Below, one piece after another: positions 16,615 through 25,547 of a stretch of 64,000 nucleotides of DNA. The stretch covers positions 16,446 through 80,445 of the forward strand of contig JAFQZL010000023.1 in the NCBI GenBank assembly GCA_017405945.1. The letters run 5' to 3'. The DNA comes from Acidaminococcaceae bacterium (GTDB lineage Bacteria; Bacillota; Negativicutes; Acidaminococcales; Acidaminococcaceae). The first letter of the stretch is position 1; each line of letters begins with the position of its first letter. The notes under the pieces are model-generated. The model saw nothing but the letters and a program-made list of their open reading frames with translations. It was not told the origin of the DNA and ran no database searches. Position numbers and translations under genes: made by a program.

Positions 16615-18150
16615 TTACTTCGCATAGTCAACAGCCCGGGTCTCACGAATGATGACCACCTTGATCTGTCCGGGATATTCCATTTCTTCCTCAATCTTCT
16701 TGGAGATATCGCGGGCCAGCAAAACGGCTTTCGTGTCGTCAATGACTTCGGGTTTAACCATGATGCGGATCTCGCGTCCAGCCTGAACAGCATAGCACTT
16801 CTCCACACCGTCAAAGGATTCGGAAATCTCTTCCAATCGTGTCAATCGTTTCAGATAACTTTCCAGAGTCTCTCTGCGGGCGCCCGGACGGGCAGCCGAT
16901 ACTGCATCCGCAGCGGCAATCAGTACAGATTCCACGCAATTGGGTTCAATGTCCCCATGATGGGAACCGATTGCATTGATTACAAATCCGGACTCACGGA
17001 ACTTCTTGGCAACTTCCACGCCCAGTTCCACATGGGAACCTTCCATTTCGTGGTCAATCGCCTTGCCAATATCATGCAGGAGGCCTGCACGTTTTGCCAA
17101 TGTAACATCCACGCCTAATTCTGAGGCCATGATGCCGGCCAGCTGCGCCACTTCAATGGAATGATTCAGCACATTCTGCCCGTAACTGGTACGGTATTTC
17201 AGACGTCCCAGCAATTTGATAAGCTCTGGTCTCAGACCGTTGACACCAACGGTAAAGGTTGCCTGTTCACCGGCTTCCCTGATGTTCTGCTCAACCTCTT
17301 TCTGGGCTTTTTCAACCATTTCTTCGATACGGGCCGGATGAATCCGTCCATCATTGATGAGCTTTTCAAGGGCGATGCGGGCAACTTCCCGGCGTACGGG
17401 GTCAAAACCGGAAATAATAACTGCTTCCGGAGTATCATCGATAATCAGATCAATGCCTGTCAGGGTTTCCAGCGTGCGGATATTTCTGCCTTCCCGGCCG
17501 ATGATCCGGCCTTTCATTTCATCATTGGGCAGACCAACTACGGAAACCGTAGTCTCCGCCACCTGATCGGCAGCACAGCGCTGGATGGCCAGCGCGATAA
17601 TGTTCCGGGCCTTTTTATCGGCCTCTTCTTTCGCGCGCTGTTCCATTTCCTTGATCATAACGGCAGTGTCATGCTGTACATCGTCGCGGACTGCAGCCAA
17701 CAGTTCCTGCTTCGCGTCTTCGCTGCTTAAACCGGATAACCGTTCCAGTTCCTGCAACTGTCTCTGGTAAAGAGCGTCGACCTTTTCCTGTGCAGCATTC
17801 AGTTTGGATTCTTTTACTGTAAGATTTTCCTCTTTCTTTTCAAAAGCGTCAATCTTGCGGTCCAGATTTTCCTCTTTCTGTACCAGACGGCGTTCCTGTC
17901 TTTGCAGATCGTTGCGCCGTTCTTTATTTTCACGTTCCATATCGGAACGCAAGCGATGAATCTCATCCTTAGCTTCCATTAAGGATTCTTTTTTCTTTGC
18001 TTCAATTGTTTCTTCGGCTTCTTTGATCATGCGGCTGGCTTTTTCTTCCGCTGTGGCCAGCTTTCCTTCCGCCACATTCTTGCGCAACACATAACCCGCG
18101 CCGCCGCCAATAGCCAAAGCCACAACTGCAGCAATCACTGTTTCAAAAAT
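16615..18150 (-). CDS. rny: Ribonuclease Y (membrane-anchored mRNA decay endonuclease)
   Basis: The protein of about 507-511 residues has a short N-terminal membrane helix ('[18 protein letters not shown]'), a long coiled coil rich in Glu/Lys (about 25-190), a KH RNA-binding domain ('[15 protein letters not shown]') and an HD catalytic domain with '[12 protein letters not shown]' and 'SHHGD'. RNase Y starts decay of many mRNAs in Firmicutes. The start is unusual. The first GTG in frame (18136-18138) is 21 bases from the GGAGG site. The ATT codon at 18148-18150 lies at the ideal 9 bases, and an in-frame TGA directly follows GGAGG. I therefore mark the ATT start. No ATG or TTG is available in frame in this interval. 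The leader also holds a small hairpin (18186-18210). Confidence 0.93.
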   Translation of the reverse strand: MFETVIAAVVALAIGGGAGYVLRKNVAEGKLATAEEKASRMIKEAEETIEAKKKESLMEAKDEIHRLRSDMERENKERRNDLQRQERRLVQKEENLDRKIDAFEKKEENLTVKESKLNAAQEKVDALYQRQLQELERLSGLSSEDAKQELLAAVRDDVQHDTAVMIKEMEQRAKEEADKKARNIIALAIQRCAADQVAETTVSVVGLPNDEMKGRIIGREGRNIRTLETLTGIDLIIDDTPEAVIISGFDPVRREVARIALEKLINDGRIHPARIEEMVEKAQKEVEQNIREAGEQATFTVGVNGLRPELIKLLGRLKYRTSYGQNVLNHSIEVAQLAGIMASELGVDVTLAKRAGLLHDIGKAIDHEMEGSHVELGVEVAKKFRESGFVINAIGSHHGDIEPNCVESVLIAAADAVSAARPGARRETLESYLKRLTRLEEISESFDGVEKCYAVQAGREIRIMVKPEVIDDTKAVLLARDISKKIEEEMEYPGQIKVVIIRETRAVDYAK

Positions 18151-18185
18151 TTTCTTTCACCTCCTTCGTTTACGACATAAAAATA

Positions 18186-18210
18186 AGGCAACCGATACGG
18201 TGGTTCGCCT
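18186..18210 (-). other. Small hairpin in the RNase Y leader
   Basis: On the minus strand AGGCGAACC and GGTTGCCT pair with one bulged base around a short loop, followed by TATTTTTATG. It resembles a weak attenuator just upstream of the GGAGG site. This is a low-confidence structural observation. Confidence 0.3.
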
Positions 18211-18292
18211 CGTGAAATACGAAAAATCTTTAATTTTTGGAAATACTGATTAATTTTACTTACACGACTGGCAACTATAATTTTAATGAAAA

Positions 18293-18357
18293 ATCCCCAA
18301 AAAGTCAAGGCGGCAATGCTGAAATGCGTTTCTGTGCCGACCTCGCCTTTTGGGGAT
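18293..18357 (-). terminator. Terminator of the recA-recX unit
   Basis: ATCCCCAAAA and TTTTGGGGAT form a perfect 10-bp outer stem enclosing a second GC-rich stem (GGCGG/GCCGACC region). On the minus strand the stem ends in GGGGATTTTTC. It separates recX from the RNase Y gene. Confidence 0.75.
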
Positions 18358-18404
18358 ATTTTTTAAGTTATAACTGACTCATTAGCTTACGAATCGTACA
18401 CGTA

Positions 18405-18920
18405 CTATTCCTGGGACCTTGACATGGCATCTTCTTTCGCCAGAGCCAGACCTGTGCGGATCATGGAGGGACCGAACCCTCTGGCGGAGAAATACCGCGC
18501 CAACGCTGCCACGCCCTTTTCTGTCGTAACGTCATATTTTTTATCGTGCCTGACTGCAACCTGCCGGTATGCTGCCCGTACACGCTGCATTTCTTCTTCT
18601 TCGCTCAGCATGGCCAAAATGACAGGAATATATGCCTCGCCCACCTGCTTTTTCAAAAGTTCCGCCTGCAGATGCAGCTTTCCGTAGACTTTTCTGCTCC
18701 GCCAGGATTCAAAGACACGTCTGGCATAGCGTTCTTCATTAAGCAGGCCGTAATCTTTCAGCTTTGCCACGGTCTCCCGGATCAGTTCAGAAGAAGAACA
18801 GCGCCGCCGCAACTTCTGCACCAGTTCCTTTTCACCGTGTTCCCGGCGATCCAGCAGACTCAGAGCGTATTCGTAGACTTCGTTACTGGTTGTCAGGGAT
18901 TTGCTGGCGTTCCGGAACAT
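18405..18920 (-). CDS. recX: Regulatory protein RecX
   Basis: The 171-residue helical protein matches RecX ('[20 protein letters not shown]', '[21 protein letters not shown]', '[16 protein letters not shown]'), which caps RecA filaments and limits recombination. Three-helix RecX repeats fill the length. Its start lies inside the 3' end of recA, so the two genes overlap by 38 bases and are certainly co-transcribed. It shares the SOS-controlled recA promoter. Confidence 0.9.
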   Translation of the reverse strand: MFRNASKSLTTSNEVYEYALSLLDRREHGEKELVQKLRRRCSSSELIRETVAKLKDYGLLNEERYARRVFESWRSRKVYGKLHLQAELLKKQVGEAYIPVILAMLSEEEEMQRVRAAYRQVAVRHDKKYDVTTEKGVAALARYFSARGFGPSMIRTGLALAKEDAMSRSQE

Positions 18921-19956
18921 CTGCCGCTACTCCTTCCAACTCCTTCGGAGCCATCAGTTTATTAACAGTGAGTTCGCGAATCTTTGCTTCCACTTCTGCC
19001 GCCACTTCCGGGTTATCCTGTAAAAATTCCTTGGCTTTTTCCCTACCCTGACCGATACGTACGTCCCCGTATGAGAACCAGGCGCCGCTCTTCTGCAGGA
19101 TATCCAGGTCCACGCCCAGATCCACCAGACAGCCGGTACGGGAAATGCCCTGTCCGTACATGATGTCGAATTCTGCCTGCTTAAAGGGCGGGGCTACTTT
19201 GTTTTTGACTACCTTGATGCGGGTGCGGGAACCGATGACATCGTTGCCGTTCTTGATAGCTTCCACCTTCCGCACTTCCATACGGATGGTAGAATAGAAT
19301 TTCAGCGCACGGCCGCCGGTGGTGGTTTCCGGGTTGCCGAACATAATGCCCACTTTTTCGCGGATCTGATTGATAAAAATCGTGGCGCATTTTGATTTCG
19401 AAATGATACCGGTCAGTTTGCGCAGCGCCTGGCTCATAAGCCGGGCCTGCAGACCCACATGGCTGTCCCCCATCTCCCCTTCGATTTCTGCCCGGGGTAC
19501 CAGGGCCGCTACAGAGTCGATGACGATGATATCAATGGCGCCGCTCCGAACCAGCGCGTCACAGATTTCCAGCGCCTGTTCCCCGTTATCCGGCTGGGAA
19601 ATCAGCAGGTTATCAACATCCACGCCCAGACGGCGGGCATAATCCGGGTCCAAAGCATGCTCCGCGTCAATAAAAGCCGCATAGCCGCCCATCTTCTGGG
19701 CTTCCGCAATCATATGCAGCGCTACTGTCGTTTTGCCGGAAGATTCCGGCCCGTAGATTTCCACAACACGTCCCCGGGGGATGCCGCCGACACCTAAAGC
19801 AATATCCAGAGACAAAGCCCCGGTAGGAATGGTTTCCACATTCATCTTGGCGCTGGCTTCGCCCAGACGCATGATGGAGCCTTTGCCGAAATCCTTTTCA
19901 ATCTGCCGCATGGCGCTGTCCAGCGCCCGTAATTTATCATTAGAAATACCTGCCAT
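18883..19956 (-). CDS. recA: Recombinase RecA
   Basis: The 357-residue RecA is nearly complete in every motif: Walker A 'GPESSGKT', '[10 protein letters not shown]', L1/L2 loops ('[20 protein letters not shown]', '[15 protein letters not shown]') and the acidic C-terminal tail region. It forms filaments on single-stranded DNA, drives recombination and triggers LexA cleavage. The ATG at 19954-19956 follows CAGGAGG; the longer upstream reading crosses the promoter and is rejected. The recX start overlaps its end. It has a near-consensus promoter whose spacer is an SOS box (20003-20016). Confidence 0.98.
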   Translation of the reverse strand: MAGISNDKLRALDSAMRQIEKDFGKGSIMRLGEASAKMNVETIPTGALSLDIALGVGGIPRGRVVEIYGPESSGKTTVALHMIAEAQKMGGYAAFIDAEHALDPDYARRLGVDVDNLLISQPDNGEQALEICDALVRSGAIDIIVIDSVAALVPRAEIEGEMGDSHVGLQARLMSQALRKLTGIISKSKCATIFINQIREKVGIMFGNPETTTGGRALKFYSTIRMEVRKVEAIKNGNDVIGSRTRIKVVKNKVAPPFKQAEFDIMYGQGISRTGCLVDLGVDLDILQKSGAWFSYGDVRIGQGREKAKEFLQDNPEVAAEVEAKIRELTVNKLMAPKELEGVAADVPERQQIPDNQ

Positions 19957-19996
19957 AATTAAACCTCCTGCGTTCGTCGAAAACTTTCCTGCACTC

Positions 19997-20025
19997 ATTA
20001 TACAAACAGAAGTTCGATTTGTCAA
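19997..20025 (-). promoter_or_regulatory. recA promoter
   Basis: On the minus strand a perfect TTGACA (20020-20025) and a perfect TATAAT (19997-20002) are exactly 17 bases apart. The spacer holds the SOS box. Confidence 0.9.
20003..20016. promoter_or_regulatory. SOS box (LexA/DinR operator) in the recA promoter spacer
   Basis: On the minus strand CGAACTTCTGTTTG fits the Gram-positive LexA consensus CGAAC-N4-GTTCG with one mismatch in the second half. It lies directly upstream of the -10 box, between -35 and -10, so bound LexA would block polymerase. No lexA gene is in this window. Confidence 0.8.
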
Positions 20026-20120
20026 TACAGAGCTGTAACCTTTTTAGCAGTAATTTTACAACGCTCTTTGTGAAAGTATGGTATTATATATACAATTCGA
20101 AAGGAAATGAGGAACCGCAA

Positions 20121-21155
20121 ATGGAAATGCAGATGGAATTCATACGGAAGCTGCCGTCGCCCCAGGAACTGATGCAGGATTATCCGCTTGGCTCTGAAGC
20201 TTTAGCCGCCAAAACCGCAAGAGATAAAGAAATCAGAGATATTATTTCCGGCAAAGATGCCCGTTTCATCCTGGTGATCGGCCCCTGCTCCGCAGACAAT
20301 GAAGACGCGGTGCTGGACTATATTCACCGCCTAGCAGCCGTGCAGGAAAAAGTGAAAGAAAAACTGATGCTGATTCCCCGGGTTTACACCAACAAGCCCC
20401 GGACCATCGGCGTCGGTTATAAAGGTATGCTGCACCAGGCCAACCCGGAAGGAAAGGAAGACATGCTGGCTGGCATCACCGCCATCCGTAAGATGCATGT
20501 ACGTGTAGTGCAGGAAACCGGTCTCACCAGCGCGGAAGAAATCCTTTACCCGGAAAACCACCGCTACCTTTCCGATGTGTTATCCTATGCAGCCATCGGC
20601 GCCCGTTCCGTGGAAGACCAGCTGCACCGGATGATTGCCAGCGGCGTGGGCATTCCCGTAGGTATGAAAAACCCCACCGGCGGCGACATCGGCGTCATGA
20701 TGAATTCGATTGAAGCGGCCCAGCATGAACAGAGCTTCCTCTTCCACGGCTGGGAAGTGCGCACGAAAGGCAATCCGCTGGCTCACGCCATTTTGCGTGG
20801 TTATGTTGACAAATTTGGCAACAACATGCCCAACTACCATTATGAAGATCTGCAGGGACTGCTGGACGCCTATCACGAACGGGAGGTCGTTAACCCGGCC
20901 GTCATTGTGGACGCTAACCACTCCAATTCCGGGAAAAAATATCTGGAACAAATCCGCATTTCCAAAGACGTGATGCACAGTCGTCAGGTTTCCCCCGATA
21001 TCCGGCAGCTGGTCAAAGGCATCATGATTGAAAGCTACCTGGAAGACGGCAACCAGAAAATCGGCGGTGGCGTGTACGGCCGTTCCATTACCGATCCCTG
21101 TCTGGGGTGGGCCAAGAGTGCGCGCCTGATACTGGAACTGGCAGAGATGGTGTAA
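20121..21155 (+). CDS. aroF: 3-deoxy-7-phosphoheptulonate (DAHP) synthase, type I
   Basis: The 344-residue enzyme condenses phosphoenolpyruvate and erythrose-4-phosphate, the first step of the shikimate pathway. It matches the AroF/G/H type: 'GPCSADNEDAVLDY', 'RVYTNKPRT', 'GYKGM', 'GARSVEDQLHR', 'GMKNPTGGDIGVMMNSI' and 'DANHSNSGKKY'. The ATG at 20121 has GAGGAACC upstream; the longer reading starts in the recA promoter and is rejected. The isozyme letter is a guess, because feedback type cannot be read from the sequence. It is monocistronic with a terminator at 21178-21228. An extended -10 (TGGTATTAT, around 20080) is the likely promoter, divergent from recA. Confidence 0.92.
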   Translation: MEMQMEFIRKLPSPQELMQDYPLGSEALAAKTARDKEIRDIISGKDARFILVIGPCSADNEDAVLDYIHRLAAVQEKVKEKLMLIPRVYTNKPRTIGVGYKGMLHQANPEGKEDMLAGITAIRKMHVRVVQETGLTSAEEILYPENHRYLSDVLSYAAIGARSVEDQLHRMIASGVGIPVGMKNPTGGDIGVMMNSIEAAQHEQSFLFHGWEVRTKGNPLAHAILRGYVDKFGNNMPNYHYEDLQGLLDAYHEREVVNPAVIVDANHSNSGKKYLEQIRISKDVMHSRQVSPDIRQLVKGIMIESYLEDGNQKIGGGVYGRSITDPCLGWAKSARLILELAEMV

Positions 21156-21177
21156 AGCTGTAGAAAGTTAAATAGTT

Positions 21178-21228
21178 AAAGCGCGGTCATGTATCCTGTC
21201 GGGATATGTAATCGCGCTTTATCTTTTT
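21178..21228 (+). terminator. Terminator of the DAHP synthase gene
   Basis: AAAGCGCG and CGCGCTTT form an 8-bp stem with a further inner stem around ATCC/GGAT, followed by ATCTTTTTCTT. Confidence 0.8.
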
Positions 21229-21290
21229 CTTAAATATTATTTTTCAATAATAGTTTTCGCAATATCATGCCAGGCTAAAGGAATTTTTTA

Positions 21291-21704
21291 TCAGAAACGA
21301 TCCAGCAGCCGGTAGCCCTTGCCCCGCAGGAACGTTTCCGTTTCCGGTTCGTCGGTGCAGAACACCGCAATGGGCGTGCTGTCGCTGCGGTCAAAGGAAA
21401 TGTACAGATAGCGGATCATCACATTGGCATTCTGCAGATCGGAAAGGATCCGGTTCAGCGTGCCCGGCTTATCCGAAGCCATGTCAATGGCAAGGACTTT
21501 GTCCAGGCGGCACTGGTAACCGGCTTTTTCCAAGGCAGACTTTGCCTCTTCCGATTTGTCAACGATCAGCCGGACAATGCCGAACTCCGCGCTGTCCGTC
21601 GCCAGCATCGTATAAATATTAACTTCTGACTGAGCCAGCACGCCTGTTATTTTACTTAACGCACCTTTCGTATTGGCCGCAAACAATGAAATCTGATTCA
21701 GCAT
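21291..21704 (-). CDS. Tandem ACT-domain protein
   Basis: A 137-residue protein made of two ACT-like modules: residues about 3-65 ('ISLFAANTKGALSKITGVLAQ') and about 70-137 ('LAIDMASDKPGTLNRILSDLQ'). ACT domains bind amino acids or other small ligands and regulate enzymes. There is no catalytic domain, so this is probably a sensor or regulator of unknown partner. The ATG at 21702-21704 has a GAGGGGAC site. It follows hslO by 16 bases and is the last gene of the riboflavin-hslO run. Confidence 0.8.
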   Translation of the reverse strand: MLNQISLFAANTKGALSKITGVLAQSEVNIYTMLATDSAEFGIVRLIVDKSEEAKSALEKAGYQCRLDKVLAIDMASDKPGTLNRILSDLQNANVMIRYLYISFDRSDSTPIAVFCTDEPETETFLRGKGYRLLDRF

Positions 21705-21720
21705 GGTAAGTCCCCTCTTT

Positions 21721-22653
21721 CTATTTTTTAGCCTTTTGCACAAGCTGTTTTATCTCTTCCCGGGAGAATTCATATCTTGCATTGCAGTACGGACAGGTAA
21801 TTTCCGTTTTCTCATCCTCCGCCAGCTGGTTCAGCTCTTTTTTCGGCAGGGTCTGCAGGACGCCTTCTACCCGTTCACGGCTGCAGCGGCAGCCGAAGTG
21901 CAGCGGGTAGCTGTCCAGGATTTCCACTTTCATATCTTTTCCCAGCATCTGAATGATCCGCTCCGGCGTGAAGCCCATGTCGATGAGACTTGAAACATAA
22001 GGAGTATTCCGCACATTTTTATCCAGCTGCTCCAGGGTTTCCTCGCTGCAGTTAGGCAATGCCTGGATGAACCAGCCCCCTGCCGCCTGCACGTCGCCTT
22101 TTTCGTCCACCAGCACGCCCAAACCCACAGAAGACGGTGTCTGTTCGGAAGTGTAAAGATATCTTGTAAGATCGTCGGCAATCTCGCCGTCCACCAGTTC
22201 CGCCGTTCCGGTAAAAGGTTTCGCGCCGGCTGTGTAACGGGTCACGGAAATGGTGCCGCTGCCAACCGCTCCGCCAACATCCAGATGACCGTTTTTCGGT
22301 GGCAGGTACACATCCGGGTTGCCCACATAACCCCGGGCAATGCCTCCCTGGGCTTCTCCCGTAATGCCCTGGACCGGTCCGTCGCCGGTAACTTTGATGC
22401 CAACGCCTTCCTCGTTTTTCATGGTGGCAGCCAGCAGCAGTGCTCCGGTAACGGTACGTCCCAGGGCGGCGGTAGCCAGGTGGGACAGATTATGGCGCAG
22501 GGACAGCTTGCGCACCAGACGTGTGGTCCGGGCGACATAAATGCGCGCGTCCCCCACAGTGGCACGGGTTAAAATGTCCGCTTCACTGGTAAACTTTGCT
22601 TTGGCAGCCTTATCTTCGGTTTTATCAACAGTATTCGTTTTGATTTCTTCCAT
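21721..22653 (-). CDS. hslO: Redox-regulated chaperone Hsp33
   Basis: The 310-residue chaperone is activated by oxidation. The C-terminal zinc site has the expected 'FGCRCSRERV' and 'CPYCNARY' cysteine pairs. The core domain shows 'GDGPVQGITGEA' and 'TGTAELVDGEIADDLTRYLYTSEQTPS'. A lysine-rich extension of about 20 residues precedes the usual start of the family. A AAGGGG site precedes the ATG. It lies 23 bases downstream of ribH. Confidence 0.94.
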   Translation of the reverse strand: MEEIKTNTVDKTEDKAAKAKFTSEADILTRATVGDARIYVARTTRLVRKLSLRHNLSHLATAALGRTVTGALLLAATMKNEEGVGIKVTGDGPVQGITGEAQGGIARGYVGNPDVYLPPKNGHLDVGGAVGSGTISVTRYTAGAKPFTGTAELVDGEIADDLTRYLYTSEQTPSSVGLGVLVDEKGDVQAAGGWFIQALPNCSEETLEQLDKNVRNTPYVSSLIDMGFTPERIIQMLGKDMKVEILDSYPLHFGCRCSRERVEGVLQTLPKKELNQLAEDEKTEITCPYCNARYEFSREEIKQLVQKAKK

Positions 22654-22676
22654 GGTACCCCTTATCGCAAATCTTT

Positions 22677-23138
22677 TTATAATTTTTTGAACAGGTTGGC
22701 CATTTCGATAGCGCTCATGGCTGCGTCATAGCCCTTGTTCCCTGCTTTGGTTCCGGCACGCTCCACGGCCTGCTGGATGGTCTCCGTGGTAAGGATGCCA
22801 AAAGCCACCGGCACGCCGGTCTTCATGGACGCCTGGGCAACACCCTTGGCCGCTTCTGCGCAGACGTAATCAAAATGCGGAGTGGAGCCACGGATAACGG
22901 CTCCCAACGCAATTACTGCGTCAAACTTCCCGCTTTCCGCCAGCTTCTGCGCAACCAAAGGAATCTCATAAGCCCCGGGCACCCAGACCAGAACTACCTC
23001 ATCGGTGTTTCCGCCCGTGCGGTGGATGGCGTCTTCCGCTCCGCCCAACAGCTTGCTGGTAATAAATTCATTAAACCGGGAAACTACGATTGCCAGCTTC
23101 AATCCTTTTGCCGATAACATGCCTTCCAATGTTTTCAT
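22677..23138 (-). CDS. ribH: 6,7-dimethyl-8-ribityllumazine synthase
   Basis: The 153-residue subunit makes lumazine from 5-amino-6-ribitylaminouracil and dihydroxybutanone phosphate. Conserved motifs are '[10 protein letters not shown]', 'VPGAYEIPL', '[16 protein letters not shown]' (the catalytic His is in 'PHFDY') and 'NKGYDAA'. The start has a GAGGAGG site. It is the last gene of the riboflavin operon. Copy B of the dispersed hairpin (23217-23374) sits between ribBA and this gene. Confidence 0.96.
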   Translation of the reverse strand: MKTLEGMLSAKGLKLAIVVSRFNEFITSKLLGGAEDAIHRTGGNTDEVVLVWVPGAYEIPLVAQKLAESGKFDAVIALGAVIRGSTPHFDYVCAEAAKGVAQASMKTGVPVAFGILTTETIQQAVERAGTKAGNKGYDAAMSAIEMANLFKKL

Positions 23139-23216
23139 TTTCAGTCCTCCTCGTATAGTTCATTCTCAGTATATTTAAAAAATCTATAATAAGTTCAATT
23201 AAGCTGATAGGGAAAT

Positions 23217-23374
23217 GCATGAGCAAAACATCGGGGACGATTGTGTTATTCCACAAGATGAAGTACGGCGTCGTGGCGAGACTGTCCGAGAGGCGCAGCC
23301 TCGAGTTTCGAAGCCACAGGCGTATAAATCCGTGGAATAGCAATCGTATACAGTTTTGCGATGTTTTTCCATGC
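23217..23374. repeat. Long palindromic element, copy B of a dispersed hairpin repeat
   Basis: The 158-base element begins with GCATGAGCAAAACATCG and ends with its imperfect complement, finishing at CATGC. The ends pair into a long stem, and an inner segment of about 80 bases (about 23253-23331) folds into another hairpin around CGAGAGGC/GCCTCG. The two arms match copy A at 15953-16074 in opposite orientation. It abuts the ribBA stop codon exactly (stop at 23375-23377), so it is transcribed within the riboflavin operon. No coding function is visible. Confidence 0.75.
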
Positions 23375-24616
23375 TTATTCTTTATGACTGCCGCAATGAC
23401 ACCCCAGATGCAGATCCGACAGCTCATGCCCCATTTTATTTTCCTTGGTTTCCAGATAAAACTCATTGTACTGATTGGGTGCAATTTCAATGGGCACTCG
23501 TCCGGTGACCGTGATGCCGTAACCGGATAAGCCGGCCCGTTTTGCCGGATTGTTGGTGATCAGCCGCACACTGGTGAGACCCAAATCTGATAAAATCTGG
23601 GCGCCCATGCCGTAGTCCCGCAAGTCCGGGGCAAAGCCCAGCCGCACATTGGCCTCCACGGTATCCAGTCCCTGCTCCTGCAGTGCGTAAGCCCGTATCT
23701 TATTGGCCAGCCCGATGCCCCGGCCTTCCTGTCGCATATAGACCACGACGCCGCAGCCTTCTTTTTCAATCATGCGCAGGGCGGAAGCCAGCTGGTCGCC
23801 GCAGTCACAGCGCAAACTTCCGAAGGCGTCTCCGGTGAGACATTCCGAATGGACCCGCACCATCACGTCTTTCTTCCCTGCAACCTCTCCCTTGACCAGG
23901 GCGATGTGGCATAAGTCGTCCAAATCGTTTTCATAGGCGATAATTTTAAAGGTACCGAATTTGGAAGGCAGCTTTGCCTCCGCCACCCGGTGCACCATCT
24001 TTTCATGCTGCTTGCGGTACGCCACCAGCGAGGCCACCGTTATAAACACCAGATTGTGTTTCTTCGCGAACTCAATCAGCTGCGGTGTACGCATCATATG
24101 GCCGTCTTCATCCATAATTTCGCAACAGATGCCTACCGGTGTCAGGCCCGCCAGCCGGCACAGGTCCGTGGTGGTTTCCGTGTGCCCGGTCCGCACCAGC
24201 ACCCCGCCTTTCCGGCTGCGCAGCGGGAACACATGGCCTGGCCGCCGGAAATCCATTGCCTGGGCGCCGGGTTCCGTTACCTTTTTCATAGTGTAAGCCC
24301 GCTCATAAGCCGAAATGCCCGTCGTGGTATCCACGTGATCGATGGAAACGGAAAAGGCCGTTTCGTGATTGTCCGTATTGTGGGAAACCATAGCACTGAA
24401 CTGTAATTTGTCCATGATTTCGGCATCGGCCGGCATACAGATAAGGCCCCGGGCTTCCTTCGCCATAAAATTGATGGACTCCCCGGTACAGAACTGGGCC
24501 GCCATGATCAGGTCGCCTTCGTTTTCCCGGTCCTCGTCATCGGTCACCAGCACCATCTTCCCCGCTTTGATGGCAGCGATGGCTTCTTCAATCGTGTTGA
24601 ACGTAAAGTCTTTCAT
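23375..24616 (-). CDS. ribBA: Bifunctional 3,4-dihydroxy-2-butanone-4-phosphate synthase / GTP cyclohydrolase II
   Basis: The 413-residue protein fuses RibB (about 1-200; '[19 protein letters not shown]', '[15 protein letters not shown]', '[16 protein letters not shown]') to RibA (about 205-400). RibA has the zinc site '[20 protein letters not shown]' and '[11 protein letters not shown]'. The two enzymes supply both precursors of riboflavin. The ATG at 24614-24616 is preceded by GGAGTGGAG; a GTG inside that site is rejected. The C-terminus ends in a histidine- and cysteine-rich '[11 protein letters not shown]' tail, perhaps a metal site. It follows ribE. Confidence 0.96.
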   Translation of the reverse strand: MKDFTFNTIEEAIAAIKAGKMVLVTDDEDRENEGDLIMAAQFCTGESINFMAKEARGLICMPADAEIMDKLQFSAMVSHNTDNHETAFSVSIDHVDTTTGISAYERAYTMKKVTEPGAQAMDFRRPGHVFPLRSRKGGVLVRTGHTETTTDLCRLAGLTPVGICCEIMDEDGHMMRTPQLIEFAKKHNLVFITVASLVAYRKQHEKMVHRVAEAKLPSKFGTFKIIAYENDLDDLCHIALVKGEVAGKKDVMVRVHSECLTGDAFGSLRCDCGDQLASALRMIEKEGCGVVVYMRQEGRGIGLANKIRAYALQEQGLDTVEANVRLGFAPDLRDYGMGAQILSDLGLTSVRLITNNPAKRAGLSGYGITVTGRVPIEIAPNQYNEFYLETKENKMGHELSDLHLGCHCGSHKE

Positions 24617-24715
24617 CTTTTTCTCCACTCCGCCTTTAATGGAAAAACCTAACTGATCTTACTGATACTTTTCTTACTAATTCCGTAAAAGAAGCGCTGT
24701 TTAATCAACGTTTCC

Positions 24716-25408
24716 TTAAAAACCATGCCGGAGCAAAAACGCTTCCGTTAATTCCGGTTCTGAATTGTTATTCTCAGCAGCTCCCGGCTTATGCCGGCCC
24801 GCAAAACCGCTCCCCTTTTTATCCATCCCCAGCATTTTCTCTACATACCGGGCCAGGATATCTGTTTCCAGATTGACGGCATCGCCTGCGCTTTTATAAC
24901 CCAGCGTGGTCATCTTTGCCGTATGGGGAATCAGGGAAACCCCAAAACCGGAATCATCGGCTTCCGTCACCGTCAGGCTAATGCCGTCCACGGCGATGGA
25001 ACCTTTTTCTACTATATAACGAAGCAGTTCCCCGGGCGCCTGGATCCGGTACACCCGTGCATTGCCTTCCGAAATAATTTGCTGAATCGTTCCCACACCT
25101 TCCACGTGTCCCTGCACGATATGCCCGTCCAGACCGTCCGTGGGCCGCAGCGCTTTTTCCAGATTCACCCTGTCCCCCGGCTGCAGCAGATGCAGGGTGG
25201 TCCTGCGCACGGTTTCCGGCATCACGTCCGCCGTAAAGGTATCGCCCCGAAGATGCACTACCGTTAAACAGACACCATTCACGGCAATACTGTCCCCGAT
25301 TTTTACACCGGACAGTAACTGGGGAGCGCGAACCGTCAGCCGGCAGCTTGTACTTCCTTCCGCCAGTCGTTCCACCGTGCCAAGGGAAGCTATTAAACCC
25401 GTAAACAT
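24716..25408 (-). CDS. ribE: Riboflavin synthase alpha chain
   Basis: The 230-residue enzyme dismutates two lumazines into riboflavin. Two lumazine-binding barrel repeats are clear: 'MFTGLIASLGTV' with 'SIAVNGVCLTV' in the first, and 'GHIVQGHVEGVG' with 'SIAVDGISLTV' in the second. A polar C-terminal extension of about 30 residues ('KGSGFAGRHKPGAAENNNSE') goes beyond the usual length and looks disordered. It lies between ribD and ribBA under the FMN riboswitch. Confidence 0.95.
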   Translation of the reverse strand: MFTGLIASLGTVERLAEGSTSCRLTVRAPQLLSGVKIGDSIAVNGVCLTVVHLRGDTFTADVMPETVRRTTLHLLQPGDRVNLEKALRPTDGLDGHIVQGHVEGVGTIQQIISEGNARVYRIQAPGELLRYIVEKGSIAVDGISLTVTEADDSGFGVSLIPHTAKMTTLGYKSAGDAVNLETDILARYVEKMLGMDKKGSGFAGRHKPGAAENNNSEPELTEAFLLRHGF

Positions 25409-25547
25409 GATACATCCTCTCTTTAACAGTCTTAAAGCGTTTTTATATAACTGCGTTTTCGTAAGTAAAAACCCATTCCTTGCTCATGCAGACAAACAAT
25501 GCCATACGGTTTATCAGCCAGACAAAGGAGAGCCTCTTCGTTTCTTT

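Noticed and set aside
23071..23490. Minus-strand open frame of about 139 codons across the hairpin element between ribBA and ribH
   Set aside because: It overlaps the ends of both neighbouring genes in another frame and runs through the palindromic repeat; its similarity to a frame near 16000 only reflects the shared repeat DNA.
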